A DNA stretch of 21,919 nucleotides from Solirubrobacterales bacterium (lineage in GTDB: Bacteria > Actinomycetota > Thermoleophilia > Solirubrobacterales > Solirubrobacteraceae). The stretch lies in assembly GCA_019240015.1 (NCBI GenBank), contig JAFAZB010000289.1, positions 1 through 21,919 of the forward strand. Reading direction: 5' to 3'. The translations under genes were made by a program, and so were the position numbers. The notes under the pieces were generated by a model. That model searched no databases and had not been told where the DNA came from. It worked only from the letters and a program-made list of their open reading frames with translations. Shown here piece after piece: positions 7,827 through 15,003 of the stretch (the first letter of the stretch is position 1; every line of letters begins with the position of its first letter).

Positions 7827-7833
7827 CCTCCTT
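7827..7833 (-). promoter_or_regulatory. strong ribosome binding site of the DUF1003 gene
   Basis: Minus strand AAGGAGG lies four bases before ATG 7822. It is the clearest Shine-Dalgarno sequence in the minus-strand run and fixes this start. Confidence 0.75.
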
Positions 7834-7843
7834 GGGGTGACGG

Positions 7844-7862
7844 GCGATCGGCAAACGATCGC
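7844..7862 (-). other. intergenic hairpin (7-bp stem, 5-nt loop)
   Basis: GCGATCG at 7844-7850 and CGATCGC at 7856-7862 are perfectly complementary around a GCAAA loop. It lies in the 61-bp gap after the FlgD-like gene and just before the DUF1003 ribosome site. No T-run follows on either strand. It could be a weak terminator, an RNA-processing site or a protein-binding palindrome, and it may split the run into two expression levels. Confidence 0.5.
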
Positions 7863-7883
7863 GCCGCCCCAGGACGGAGCCGC

Positions 7884-9686
7884 TCAGGCGCCCAGCACGC
7901 TCCAAAGGTGGCCGATGAGCTCCTGCGCGTTGACGTTGCTCGGCAGGCTCGAGCCGAAGCCGCTCAGTCCGATGTCGACGACGATCCCCTGGGCAAGCCG
8001 GTAGCCGACGATGCTCGGGGGCCCGTTGCCGGTGCCTGCCTGAGAGACGAGCTGGGCGGGCGAGGCGACCGACAGGAACGGCTGGTACGAGCTGTAGCCC
8101 AGCAGCGCGCCCGAGGTGCCGGCGAAGATCCCGAGCCCGTCGCTGATCACGGAGACCAGATCGTGGTTGCCCGTGATCAGCGCGCCGGGCCTGGCGGCCA
8201 GCGCGTCGGTCGCTTGCGCAGCGGTTGGGTCGCGCGCCTCGCCGGCGGCCTCGGTGACGGTGCGCCGCAGCGAGTCGATCCCGAGCGAGAGCACGTGACC
8301 TCCCTGTTCCACATACGCGCGCAGCGCGTGGCTCAGCGAGCTGGGCAGCCACCGCTCGCTCCCGGCCAGCACCACGCCGGCGTGAGGAGTGAGCGCAGGG
8401 CCCACGCCGTCGATCAGCCCCTGGTCGGTGGTGAGGTCGTAAGGGAGATGCGAGCGGTCGAGGTAGGCGAGCAGGCCGGCCTCGTCGGCGAGTCCCGGTG
8501 GAAGCCCGTCCATCAGCGGGCGGGCGAGCTCGATCGGACCGCCGGCGTCGAGTGTGTCGGGGACGCCGTCTCCGTCCTCGTCGACGGGGTTCTGCCCCTG
8601 CCAGGTGAGCGACGGCAGCACGACCAGCATCCGGGCGGGCTTACGCCCGCTGAGCACGAGTGGTACCGCGGTCTGGTGCGAGCCTGACTGGACCGCCAGC
8701 AGGTAGAGGCCCGGGCCGCTGCCCGGCGTCGTGAGCCGTAGCTCGTCGCGGCTCCCCAGTCCCGATGCGCTCGCGGCGTGCGCCCCCACGCGTTGCAGGC
8801 TCCATCGGTAGCGCTGCGTTCGGGAGTCGACGTAGACGGTGGTCGGCGTCCCCGCACGCACGGGATCGAGCGGCGGCTCGGCCGCCAGATAGCGCACCGT
8901 GATCCCCGCATGCGGGGTGGATCCCGGGGCGGGGGGCAGCCGACTCGGGAAGCTGCCGGTGTTGCAGGCGTTGTCGGTGACCTCGAACCCGGCCAGATAG
9001 ACGCCTTGAGCCGCAGGGCGCTGATCGATGTAGCCGTCCCAGATCGCCTGCTTACCGCGCCACATCGTGGCGAAGCTCTTGACCTTGTAGGCACCCCCGG
9101 GAAGGTCGGTGCGGTACAGCTGCACCATCCCGCCGCGGTCCTCGTTGCCCTGGTAGCGGATCGTCACCGCAGTGCTCCCACGCTGCGGAATCAGCGCGGG
9201 AACGACGCCGGTTACGACGGGACGCGGAGGCGTCGTGATGACGCTGATCGGCTCTGGCTTGCCCTCCCCATTCGCGATCTCCACCGTCCGTCCCTGGTGG
9301 ATCAGCGCCACGCGGAAGTAGTAGTTGCCCTGTGGCGCAAGCCGCCCATCGTCCTCCCTGCCATCCCAGACGAACACTCCGTCCGGCTTGCGGACCCCGC
9401 GGCGCATGTGACGTCCGGATGCCAGCGTGCGAACGATCGATCCGTTCTGGTCGATCACATAGACGTCGACGTCGTCGGATCTGTGCAGGAGATAGAACGA
9501 GACCGTCGTGTAACGGTGATCGAGCCCGTTGCAGACGCTTCCGTCGACCGGGTTGATGGCAGCCGGGTACGGCGCGGGGGCGCCGGCGATCAGCGGCGTC
9601 GTGACCTTCAGATGCTGGGTGACAAAGAAGGCGGCGATCGTCGCCAGCACCAGTGCGGCGAACGCCGCCAGCGAGAATCGGCTCAC
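7884..9686 (-). CDS. exported FlgD-Ig-like protein with Ca-binding-type loop, function unknown
   Basis: A 600-residue protein with an uncleaved-looking N-terminal TM anchor (about 5-22, SLAAFAALVLATIAAFFV), so most of it should be outside the membrane. Residues about 60-140 contain VYVIDQNGSIVRTL and VFVWDGREDDGRLAPQGNYYF, the FlgD Ig-like pattern; a second copy (IWDGYIDQRPAAQGVYLAGF) lies near 215-235. DEDGDGVPDTLD at about 369-380 matches an EF-hand-like, thrombospondin-3/dockerin style calcium loop. The last 200 residues (for example GGHVLSLGIDSLRRT) resemble a class I glutamine-amidotransferase-like fold found in proteins related to the dimethylformamidase large subunit, but no catalytic triad could be assigned. 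GTG 9686 overlaps the upstream stop as GTGA; the longer frame from 9758 lacks support. It may be an envelope component of glycan assembly, by location only. Confidence 0.8.
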   Translation of the reverse strand: MSRFSLAAFAALVLATIAAFFVTQHLKVTTPLIAGAPAPYPAAINPVDGSVCNGLDHRYTTVSFYLLHRSDDVDVYVIDQNGSIVRTLASGRHMRRGVRKPDGVFVWDGREDDGRLAPQGNYYFRVALIHQGRTVEIANGEGKPEPISVITTPPRPVVTGVVPALIPQRGSTAVTIRYQGNEDRGGMVQLYRTDLPGGAYKVKSFATMWRGKQAIWDGYIDQRPAAQGVYLAGFEVTDNACNTGSFPSRLPPAPGSTPHAGITVRYLAAEPPLDPVRAGTPTTVYVDSRTQRYRWSLQRVGAHAASASGLGSRDELRLTTPGSGPGLYLLAVQSGSHQTAVPLVLSGRKPARMLVVLPSLTWQGQNPVDEDGDGVPDTLDAGGPIELARPLMDGLPPGLADEAGLLAYLDRSHLPYDLTTDQGLIDGVGPALTPHAGVVLAGSERWLPSSLSHALRAYVEQGGHVLSLGIDSLRRTVTEAAGEARDPTAAQATDALAARPGALITGNHDLVSVISDGLGIFAGTSGALLGYSSYQPFLSVASPAQLVSQAGTGNGPPSIVGYRLAQGIVVDIGLSGFGSSLPSNVNAQELIGHLWSVLGA

Positions 9687-10237
9687 AGCCGCACCACGGC
9701 CGTGTTGGGCACCTCGAACTCGTGGAATGCGGCGAGCCCTCGCGGATCGCCGAGACACAGCATCACCCTGATCGTGCCGCCGTGACAGACCACGAGCGCC
9801 GGGAGCGCTCCGGAGCCGTGCACTTCCTGCAACGCGGCATTCACCCGCTGCTGCTGCTCGCGCAGCGACTCACCCCCCGGAAAGCGAAACTGGTCTCCCG
9901 CCCGTCGCCACGCTTCGTAGCCCTCAGGGTCCTCGCGCTCGACGTCGATGAATCGCAGTCCTTCCCAATCCCCGCGGTTGGCCTCACGCAGACGGCGATC
10001 GAGGCGTGGCGTCAGCCCGATCCGGGCCCCGACGATGTCCGCCGTTTCCCGTGCCCTGCTCAGGTCCGAGGACCACAGCGAGACGATCTGCTCCGACGCA
10101 AGGCGCTCCGCCAGCGCCGCAGCCTGGCGACGGCCGATCTCATTCAAGGGCGTGTCGGTGAACCCCTGTACGCGGATCGGCTCGCGATTGTCGTCGGTCT
10201 CGCCGTGGCGAGCCAGCAGTACGCCGCGGAGACTCAT
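9683..10237 (-). CDS. histidine phosphatase (phosphoglycerate mutase-like)
   Basis: A 184-residue protein of the histidine phosphatase superfamily, which removes phosphate through a phosphohistidine intermediate. The catalytic RHGET motif lies at 10-14 (His11 nucleophile), SSDLSRARETA near 56-66 supplies the second Arg, REANRGDWEG at 84-93 carries the acid residue, and the second His is in VVCHGGTIR near 152. The length is typical for the cobC/GpmB-like branch. ATG 10237 lies 24 bp after the ComA-like gene, and its stop overlaps the next start, so it is tightly coupled to both. The substrate is unknown. Given its position directly after a phosphosulfolactate synthase, and the absence of a recognisable ComB phosphatase here, dephosphorylation of phosphosulfolactate is an attractive but untested guess. 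General housekeeping phosphatase activity is the alternative. Confidence 0.92.
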   Translation of the reverse strand: MSLRGVLLARHGETDDNREPIRVQGFTDTPLNEIGRRQAAALAERLASEQIVSLWSSDLSRARETADIVGARIGLTPRLDRRLREANRGDWEGLRFIDVEREDPEGYEAWRRAGDQFRFPGGESLREQQQRVNAALQEVHGSGALPALVVCHGGTIRVMLCLGDPRGLAAFHEFEVPNTAVVRL

Positions 10238-10261
10238 GGCGGGCCGCCGAGCGCGGCCCGC

Positions 10262-11020
10262 TCAGCCATCTACGTCCGGCACAGCGGTGTCCGAGCGCAA
10301 GCCGAGCCTGATCGTCTCCAGCGAGAGCACGTCCGCGGGGGCGATGTTGCCGAGGTTGACCTCAGCGCCGAAGCGACGCACGAACCACACCTGCTGATCC
10401 TTGCGGGGAGCCTCGAACAGGATCCTATCTGGCTCGACGGCATGCGCGATCTCGTCGATCAGCCCCATCCTGACCTCGCCGTCGTGCCGAAAGATGCCCA
10501 CCGTCCCGCTCTCCCTCGCCTCGGCGATCACTTTCCAGGCCCCAGCGGCGAGCTCCCGTTCGATTTGCTCGACCCACCTGAACGGGGCCATGATCCTCGT
10601 GTCGTCCTTCGAACCCACTTCGGATAGGACTACGAAATCCTCCGCGAGGCGCTCGATCAGCTCGAGCTTGCGATCGTGCTCGATCGTGATCGTCCCGTCG
10701 GAGACCTCGATGTGGCCGAGGCCGAGCTCGCGCATCCAAGCCGTCAGCCGGTCCAGGCGGTCCTGGGCGATCGCCAGCTCGGTCAGCGTCCCACCCAGCA
10801 TCACCGGAATCTCGTGCTCGCGGTACCGCGCCAGCTTGGCGGTCAGATTCTCGGTCGCCAGCGCCGTACCCCAGCCCAGCTTGACCAGATCGACCGACTG
10901 ACCCGTAACTTCCACCAGGCCGTCTATCTCGGCGAGCGACAGACCCCGGTCGAGCACGTGGGTGATCCCGCGCTCGCGGGGCTTGGCGCTCCGATCGGGG
11001 AGGTCGAGCAGGTCCGCCAC
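10262..11020 (-). CDS. comA: phosphosulfolactate synthase (ComA family)
   Basis: A 252-residue protein with the full set of ComA family landmarks known from methanogen coenzyme M biosynthesis: RGITHVLDRGLS (17-28), DLVKLGWGTA (44-53), GGTL near 76, IEVSDGTI near 104, LSEVGSK near 132, ARESG near 167, and at the end ILFEAPRKDQQVWF, EVNLGNIAPADVLSLETIR and GLRSDT. The enzyme joins sulfite to phosphoenolpyruvate to give (R)-2-phospho-3-sulfolactate, in a TIM-barrel fold. Bacterial homologues exist (for example YitD, linked to sulfolactate in Bacillus spores), so coenzyme M need not be made here. GTG 11020 is the only sensible start, 12 bp after the LytR_C stop. Its presence in a glycan operon is unexpected. 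Family call is firm; the physiological product is inferred. Confidence 0.9.
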   Translation of the reverse strand: MADLLDLPDRSAKPRERGITHVLDRGLSLAEIDGLVEVTGQSVDLVKLGWGTALATENLTAKLARYREHEIPVMLGGTLTELAIAQDRLDRLTAWMRELGLGHIEVSDGTITIEHDRKLELIERLAEDFVVLSEVGSKDDTRIMAPFRWVEQIERELAAGAWKVIAEARESGTVGIFRHDGEVRMGLIDEIAHAVEPDRILFEAPRKDQQVWFVRRFGAEVNLGNIAPADVLSLETIRLGLRSDTAVPDVDG

Positions 11021-11032
11021 GGACGGGCGCTG

Positions 11033-12586
11033 CTAGGCGGTTGACGCGAGATCCGCGCCCACTGTCACTACGACCGTGGCCGCGCAGGGAGAGGGAGCTG
11101 GACACGCCACCGCCTGGTTACTCTGCGCGACCGGCTGCACCGAAGCGGGGCCGAGCTTCAGTGTCGACGCGACCGCCAGCGCGTCGCGCCGGTGGCCCGG
11201 GAGATACCCGACCACGGTCGCGGTCTGGGTCTGGTCGGAGGCGGTGGCGATCGTACCCTGCTTGTAGCCGACGCCACCGAGCCGCAGCGCGATCCGGTGG
11301 GCAAGGTTGGAGGTGGAGGTCCCGTTCAGCACGGCGACCGTCACGGTTGCGGGGTTGACAGCCGCCGGAGTTGCCTTGTGCCCCGTGGCGGGGGCGTTCG
11401 TGGTGGGGGTCGAGCCGCCCCCGACCTGGGTGTTGCCGCCGCCGCTCGAGGTGACGATCAACAGCGCCGCCACCACGGCCGCCACACCGATCGCGGCCAG
11501 CAACGCCAATAGCCCACGGCCCGCCAGCGATCGGGAAGGCCTGGGCTGGGCCTTGGCGTAGGGAGGGAGCGTCCTGCCGCGACCCGCCCCGGCCGTACCC
11601 CCGCCTGGTCGCGCCCAGGCGGCCGTTCGCGCGGCGCCGGCCCCGGCACGCGCCGTGCCCGGGGGGATCGTGCCCGCGCGGCTCGTCCTGCTCGGCGCAG
11701 TCCCGGGCGCAGTCCCGGCGGCGCCCGCGGCCCGTCCGCCATCGCCACCGGCGTCACCGCGTCCCGGCGAGCGCCGGCTCGCAGCGGTCCGCTCCACCGC
11801 CAGCGCACCCGCGGACGTCGGCGCCGGGATCGCGTCCTGGTTGGCGCCGTTGGCTGCACCCGCCGCGGTGGCAGGGGCCGCGATCGCCGCCGGCGAGCTC
11901 AGATCGGGTCGGGCCTCGGCAGCCACGGGCGCAGGGGAGCCCGCTTCGGAGTGGGCGGCCACGGCGGGAGCGCGAGCAACCTCGGGCGCGGCGCGCCCAG
12001 CCGCGACGGCCCCGGCGGTCGCGATCCGGTCGTTGCCGCCGGCCGCTGCACCGACGTTCCGCACTGTCTGGCGATCTGGCTGACCGGGGGCCGCGGCTTG
12101 GACGGCGGCGGCCCCGCCAGGTACGTACGCGGTGTCGTCGGGAACCGGGATCAGCCTGGTCGCCGCTCGGAGCGCGGGAGCGCCCACTCCGGCTGGCGGG
12201 CCTGGGATCCCGCCGGCGGGCCCGACCCCCGCCCCCACGACGGCGCCCGCCGCCGGACTGCGGGACGGAACGCTCGCTCCGACGGACGCTGCGACCGCCC
12301 GGGCCGGGACCCGCGCCACTCCCGGCGGGGCCGGCGCTGGACGCGGAGCGGCGGTCCCCGGCGAGGTGTGCGTGCGCGAGAGCTGCGCGAGCGCAGAGAC
12401 GCGACCCTCGAGCTGCTGCACGTGCTGGGCGGCGTCGTAGGCCTGCTCCCGAAGCGACGCGGTCTCGCGCGCCTGCGCGAAATACAACAACACCAGGATC
12501 GCCAGACCGATGATCGCCGCGAAGCCGGCGTCTGCTCCCACCGAGTTGATGAAATGGTGGACCGAGAAGGCGAACGGTAGGGGCAT
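11033..12586 (-). CDS. two-TM LytR C-terminal-domain protein with long Ala/Pro-rich region
   Basis: A 517-residue protein. TM1 spans about 19-37, followed by a short coiled-coil-like stretch (40-70). Residues about 73-350 are low-complexity, dominated by Ala, Gly, Pro, Arg and Thr, and almost surely disordered. A basic stretch then precedes TM2 (about 356-379). The C-terminal domain, about 414-510 (VTVAVLNGTSTSNLAHRIAL, then VVGYLPGHRRDALAVAS), matches the LytR_C domain that often follows LytR-CpsA-Psr catalytic domains. The LCP catalytic domain itself, which attaches glycans to peptidoglycan, is absent. With TM2 leading outward, the LytR_C domain should be extracellular and the disordered region cytoplasmic; this topology is inferred. 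The gene lies 15 bp after the dehydratase, consistent with cell-surface glycan work. The low-complexity region is very GC-rich and evolves fast, so database hits there mean little. Confidence 0.85.
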   Translation of the reverse strand: MPLPFAFSVHHFINSVGADAGFAAIIGLAILVLLYFAQARETASLREQAYDAAQHVQQLEGRVSALAQLSRTHTSPGTAAPRPAPAPPGVARVPARAVAASVGASVPSRSPAAGAVVGAGVGPAGGIPGPPAGVGAPALRAATRLIPVPDDTAYVPGGAAAVQAAAPGQPDRQTVRNVGAAAGGNDRIATAGAVAAGRAAPEVARAPAVAAHSEAGSPAPVAAEARPDLSSPAAIAAPATAAGAANGANQDAIPAPTSAGALAVERTAASRRSPGRGDAGGDGGRAAGAAGTAPGTAPSRTSRAGTIPPGTARAGAGAARTAAWARPGGGTAGAGRGRTLPPYAKAQPRPSRSLAGRGLLALLAAIGVAAVVAALLIVTSSGGGNTQVGGGSTPTTNAPATGHKATPAAVNPATVTVAVLNGTSTSNLAHRIALRLGGVGYKQGTIATASDQTQTATVVGYLPGHRRDALAVASTLKLGPASVQPVAQSNQAVACPAPSPCAATVVVTVGADLASTA

Positions 12587-12601
12587 CGTCTGAGCGGCAG
12601 T

Positions 12602-14587
12602 CTACGTGGGGACCCCGGCGCCTTCACCGCCGGCACGAGTCGTACGGGCGCCCGCCAAGTTGCACACGTGTTCGGCAAGCGCCGCCGCGTCTCCTTCAAG
12701 TACCAGCAGGTTGATCTCGGTGAACGTGCGCTCCACCCAAGTCGGATCGAGCGCGTCGCGCTCGGCTCGTACGATCTTCTGAGCCGGCGTCGGCTGGGGG
12801 TGCTCGTATGGATTGAACAGGTCCTCGTGGAACTTCTCACCCGGACGTGCGCCGACGATCTCGATCGCGATGTCCCGCTGTGGCTCGAGTCCTGACAGCC
12901 GGATCATCGTCTCGGCGAGCTCTACGATCTTCACGGGCTCGCCCATCTCGAGCACGAACAGCTCGCCGCTGGTCTCGCTCAGCGAGCCGGCCCTGATGAT
13001 CAGCTGCACCGCCTCCGGAATCGTCATGAAGTAGCGGGTCATCCGCGGGTCGGTGACGGTCACCGGGCCGCCGGTGGCGATCTGCCGGCGGAAGATCGGG
13101 ACGACCGATCCCGACGATGCGAGCACGTTGCCGAACCGCACCGTCGAGTACTTGGTCCGTGGGTGCTGCACGGCCGCGGCCTCGACGGCCCACTCGGCGA
13201 GCGCCTTCGAGGCGCCCATCACGGTGGCGGGCTTGACCGCCTTGTCGGTCGAGACGAGCACGAAGGACCGGACTCCCGTCTCCCCGGCGATCCGGGCGAC
13301 CAGCCGGGTCGCGAGCGCGTTGTTGCGGATCGCCTCGACGGGGTTCAGCTCCATCATCATCACGTGCTTGTAGGCGGCGGCGTGAAACACGGCGGCCGGC
13401 CGATGCTCGGTCAGCACCTCGCGCATCCGCTCCTCTTCCTTGCAGTCGGCGAGCACCGGTACGGCGGTGCGGACGTGTCGCTCCTCCTCGAGCTCGCGCA
13501 CGATCTCGAACAGGTTGTCCTCGGCATGGTCGAGCAGCACCAGCCGCCGCGGACCAACCTGCGCGATCTGGCGACAGAGCTCCCCGCCGACGGATCCTCC
13601 CGCGCCGGTCACCATCACCACCTGACCCGCCAGATAAGCTCCCACCCGCTCGAGCTCCATCCGCACCGGCTCGCGACCGAGCATGTCCTCGACCCTCACC
13701 TCGCGCAGCTGGTGGGTCACCCGCAGGTGACCCGAGCCGTCGCGGAGCAGCTCGAACACGGTCGGCATCGTGCGCACCGGAATGCCTCGCTCCCGGCACG
13801 CGGTCACCACCCGTGCGCGCAGCGTGCCGGGCGCCGAGGGGATCGCGATCACCACCTCCTCGGGCTCGACCTCATCGAGCACCCGCTCGAGATCCGGAAC
13901 CGAGGTCGTCCCGAGCACCTTCAATCCGTGCTCGTTCTTGATCCCCTGCTTGCGCGGATCGTCGTCGAGGAAGCCCACCGGCCGCAGCCGCAGCTGGGGG
14001 TTGCGAACCAGCTCCCGCACCACCAGCCGGCCACCGTCCCCGCCGCCGATGATCAGCACATCCCGGGCGCCCTTGGCCATTCTGAAGCTGGTCACGCGGC
14101 CCTCGACCACCAAGTGCACGATGAAACGAGCGCCGATCAGCAGTGTCAGCGCGAGCAGGAAGAACAGCGAGATCACGCTCGCCGGGAGCGTCACCGGGCT
14201 CGATTCGATTTGGAAGGTGTCGTGATGGAAGACGACCCTGGGAGCCGTCTGCACCGGGTGCAGGAGCGTGATCGCGCCCACGATCACCAGTGTCGCGACG
14301 ATCACGCCCTTGACAACCGCCTCGTAGTCGCGCTGGCCGACGAACGTCCACAGCCGCTGGTACAGGCCGAACGCAGCGAACACCACCAGCGAGACCGGCA
14401 CCACCCAAGGGATCGTCGTTTCGAGCAGTTCGTCGTAGCGCCCGGTGACGTGGAAATCGAACCTCAGCCTGAAGGCGAGGAAATACGCGAGTGCGACCAA
14501 GGCACCGTCCACCACCAGCTGGGGCAACGAATGGCGGTGGACGGGAAGGGCCGCGGATCTGATCCGCCGGCGCATGCGGGAGCCCAT
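12602..14587 (-). CDS. membrane nucleotide-sugar 4,6-dehydratase (CapD/FlaA1/PglF type)
   Basis: A 661-residue protein. Four TM helices (about 24-42, 57-78, 91-111 and 134-155) precede a first Rossmann-like domain (IIGGGDGGRLVV, 179-190) and then the catalytic short-chain-dehydrogenase domain with VTGAGGSVGGEL at 326-337. HAAAYKHVMMMELNP lies at 402-416, VSTDKAVKPATVMGASK at 445-461 gives the family's Met-Gly-Ala-Ser-Lys in place of the classical Tyr-x-x-x-Lys, and GARPGEK sits near 579-585. Relatives convert UDP-GlcNAc to UDP-4-keto-6-deoxy sugars at the membrane. The start is ATG 14587: an upstream in-frame stop at 14642-14644 excludes longer forms, but no close Shine-Dalgarno is seen (GAGGAG lies 21 nt away) and ATG 14575 is an alternative. 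First gene of the 12-gene run, after a 416-bp gap likely holding its promoter. Confidence 0.93.
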   Translation of the reverse strand: MGSRMRRRIRSAALPVHRHSLPQLVVDGALVALAYFLAFRLRFDFHVTGRYDELLETTIPWVVPVSLVVFAAFGLYQRLWTFVGQRDYEAVVKGVIVATLVIVGAITLLHPVQTAPRVVFHHDTFQIESSPVTLPASVISLFFLLALTLLIGARFIVHLVVEGRVTSFRMAKGARDVLIIGGGDGGRLVVRELVRNPQLRLRPVGFLDDDPRKQGIKNEHGLKVLGTTSVPDLERVLDEVEPEEVVIAIPSAPGTLRARVVTACRERGIPVRTMPTVFELLRDGSGHLRVTHQLREVRVEDMLGREPVRMELERVGAYLAGQVVMVTGAGGSVGGELCRQIAQVGPRRLVLLDHAEDNLFEIVRELEEERHVRTAVPVLADCKEEERMREVLTEHRPAAVFHAAAYKHVMMMELNPVEAIRNNALATRLVARIAGETGVRSFVLVSTDKAVKPATVMGASKALAEWAVEAAAVQHPRTKYSTVRFGNVLASSGSVVPIFRRQIATGGPVTVTDPRMTRYFMTIPEAVQLIIRAGSLSETSGELFVLEMGEPVKIVELAETMIRLSGLEPQRDIAIEIVGARPGEKFHEDLFNPYEHPQPTPAQKIVRAERDALDPTWVERTFTEINLLVLEGDAAALAEHVCNLAGARTTRAGGEGAGVPT

Positions 14588-14616
14588 TTTAGGCTGATTT
14601 GTAAACGTCTCCTCAG

Positions 14617-14719
14617 ATGGGCAGCAGGGTTCAGTCGCCGGCTACCGCGGACGGATGGTTGGCGAGCTCGCCAGCACGTGTCCCCCACCGCGCGCGGGAT
14701 GCCCCAGGCCCATGCCCAT
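14617..14719 (-). ncRNA. candidate structured 5' leader of the dehydratase operon
   Basis: ATGGGCA (14617-14623) and TGCCCAT (14713-14719) are a perfect 7-bp pair that could close a roughly 100-nt RNA domain on the minus strand, ending 30 nt before the dehydratase ATG. Inside lies a 14-bp perfect palindrome at 14660-14673 (TGGCGAGCTCGCCA), able to form a hairpin. Faint pieces such as GGTGGGGGACACG and ATCCGTC recall c-di-AMP (ydaO) riboswitch cores, but the spacing is too short for a real match. Treat as an unclassified candidate. Confidence 0.3.
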
Positions 14720-14773
14720 ACGGCCCAAGCACGACAAGCGCAAACCTCGCCACGCGCAACAATCGGTAACAAC

Positions 14774-14803
14774 ACGCTAACCAGGCGCACATATGGCGGG
14801 CAA
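14774..14803 (-). promoter_or_regulatory. possible promoter for the dehydratase operon
   Basis: The minus strand reads TTGCCC (14803-14798), 18 nt, then TAGCGT (14779-14774). The first matches four of six bases of a -35 box and the second fits the TAnnnT -10 pattern common in actinobacteria. Transcription would begin near 14767 and leave a leader of about 180 nt. The match is weak and based on inspection alone. Confidence 0.25.
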
Positions 14804-14832
14804 GGCCCGACCCACAGGGCGGTCAATCGACA

Positions 14833-14940
14833 CAAATCGCACACTGGCGCGCCTGTCGGGAGCGGTGGGCGCACCCCGGTGCGGCCAGTTGACCACCAGC
14901 GGAACCACCCCCGAAAACGCTCGGGGGTGTGTGCGATTTG
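14833..14940. repeat. 12-bp perfect inverted repeat pair, 84 bp apart
   Basis: CAAATCGCACAC at 14833-14844 is the exact reverse complement of GTGTGCGATTTG at 14929-14940. A further GTGCGAT at 14941-14947 directly repeats part of the second arm (14931-14937), and CCTGTCGG occurs after both arms (14852-14859 and 14948-14955). The AT content of the arms stands out. Paired operator sites for a regulator of the downstream operon are plausible. Confidence 0.6.
14906..14929 (-). terminator. GC-rich hairpin, possible terminator of the DUF354/aminotransferase unit
   Basis: CACCCCCGA (14906-14914) and TCGGGGGTG (14921-14929) form a perfect 9-bp stem with a 6-nt loop (AAACGC), 75 nt downstream of the DUF354 stop. 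No T-tract follows on the minus strand, so it is not a classical intrinsic terminator, though T-less hairpins are common in GC-rich actinobacteria. It shares one base with an arm of the 12-bp inverted repeat, so a regulatory role is also possible. Confidence 0.4.
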
Positions 14941-14960
14941 GTGCGATCCTGTCGGTCGTG

Positions 14961-14987
14961 CCCCGGTGGCGGCCGCTGCGCCCGGGG
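14961..14987 (-). other. second hairpin just after the DUF354 stop
   Basis: CCCCGG (14961-14966) and CCGGGG (14982-14987) can pair around a 15-nt GC-rich loop that holds GCGGCCGC, itself a palindrome. It starts 17 nt after the DUF354 stop on the minus strand and may assist termination or protect the transcript's 3' end. Confidence 0.3.
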
Positions 14988-15003
14988 AGCGGGAACAGCA
15001 TCG

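Larger units (their letters stand above)
14588..15003. other. 416-bp intergenic region with several inverted repeats
   Basis: No convincing gene is present: open frames here start anywhere, have no ribosome sites and show no recognisable protein. The region separates the DUF354 stop from the dehydratase start, both on the minus strand. It contains hairpins near the DUF354 end, a 12-bp inverted repeat pair, a possible promoter and a roughly 180-nt candidate leader. The stretch at 14588-14608 is AT-rich against the genome average. Confidence 0.7.

Noticed and set aside
6515..7840. Plus-strand open frame of 441 codons
   Set aside because: It is antisense to the flippase and DUF1003 genes, with no recognisable motif.
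547..14587. Wzy polymerase or LCP glycan ligase within the run
   Set aside because: No multi-TM protein with a large outer loop other than the flippase and no LCP catalytic domain could be recognised; the LytR_C protein lacks that domain.
14585..14605. TTTACA and TAAAAT near the dehydratase start as a promoter
   Set aside because: Only 8 bp separate the two boxes, so they cannot work as a -35/-10 pair, and the -10-like box includes the start codon.
14617..14719. c-di-AMP (ydaO) riboswitch
   Set aside because: Only short fragments resemble the consensus and the segment between them is too short for the two-branch fold; kept only as an unclassified leader candidate.
14464..14874. Possible small minus-strand protein upstream of the dehydratase
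   Set aside because: It is Trp/Cys/Arg-rich with no ribosome site, and it overlaps both the dehydratase 5' end and the repeat-rich control region.
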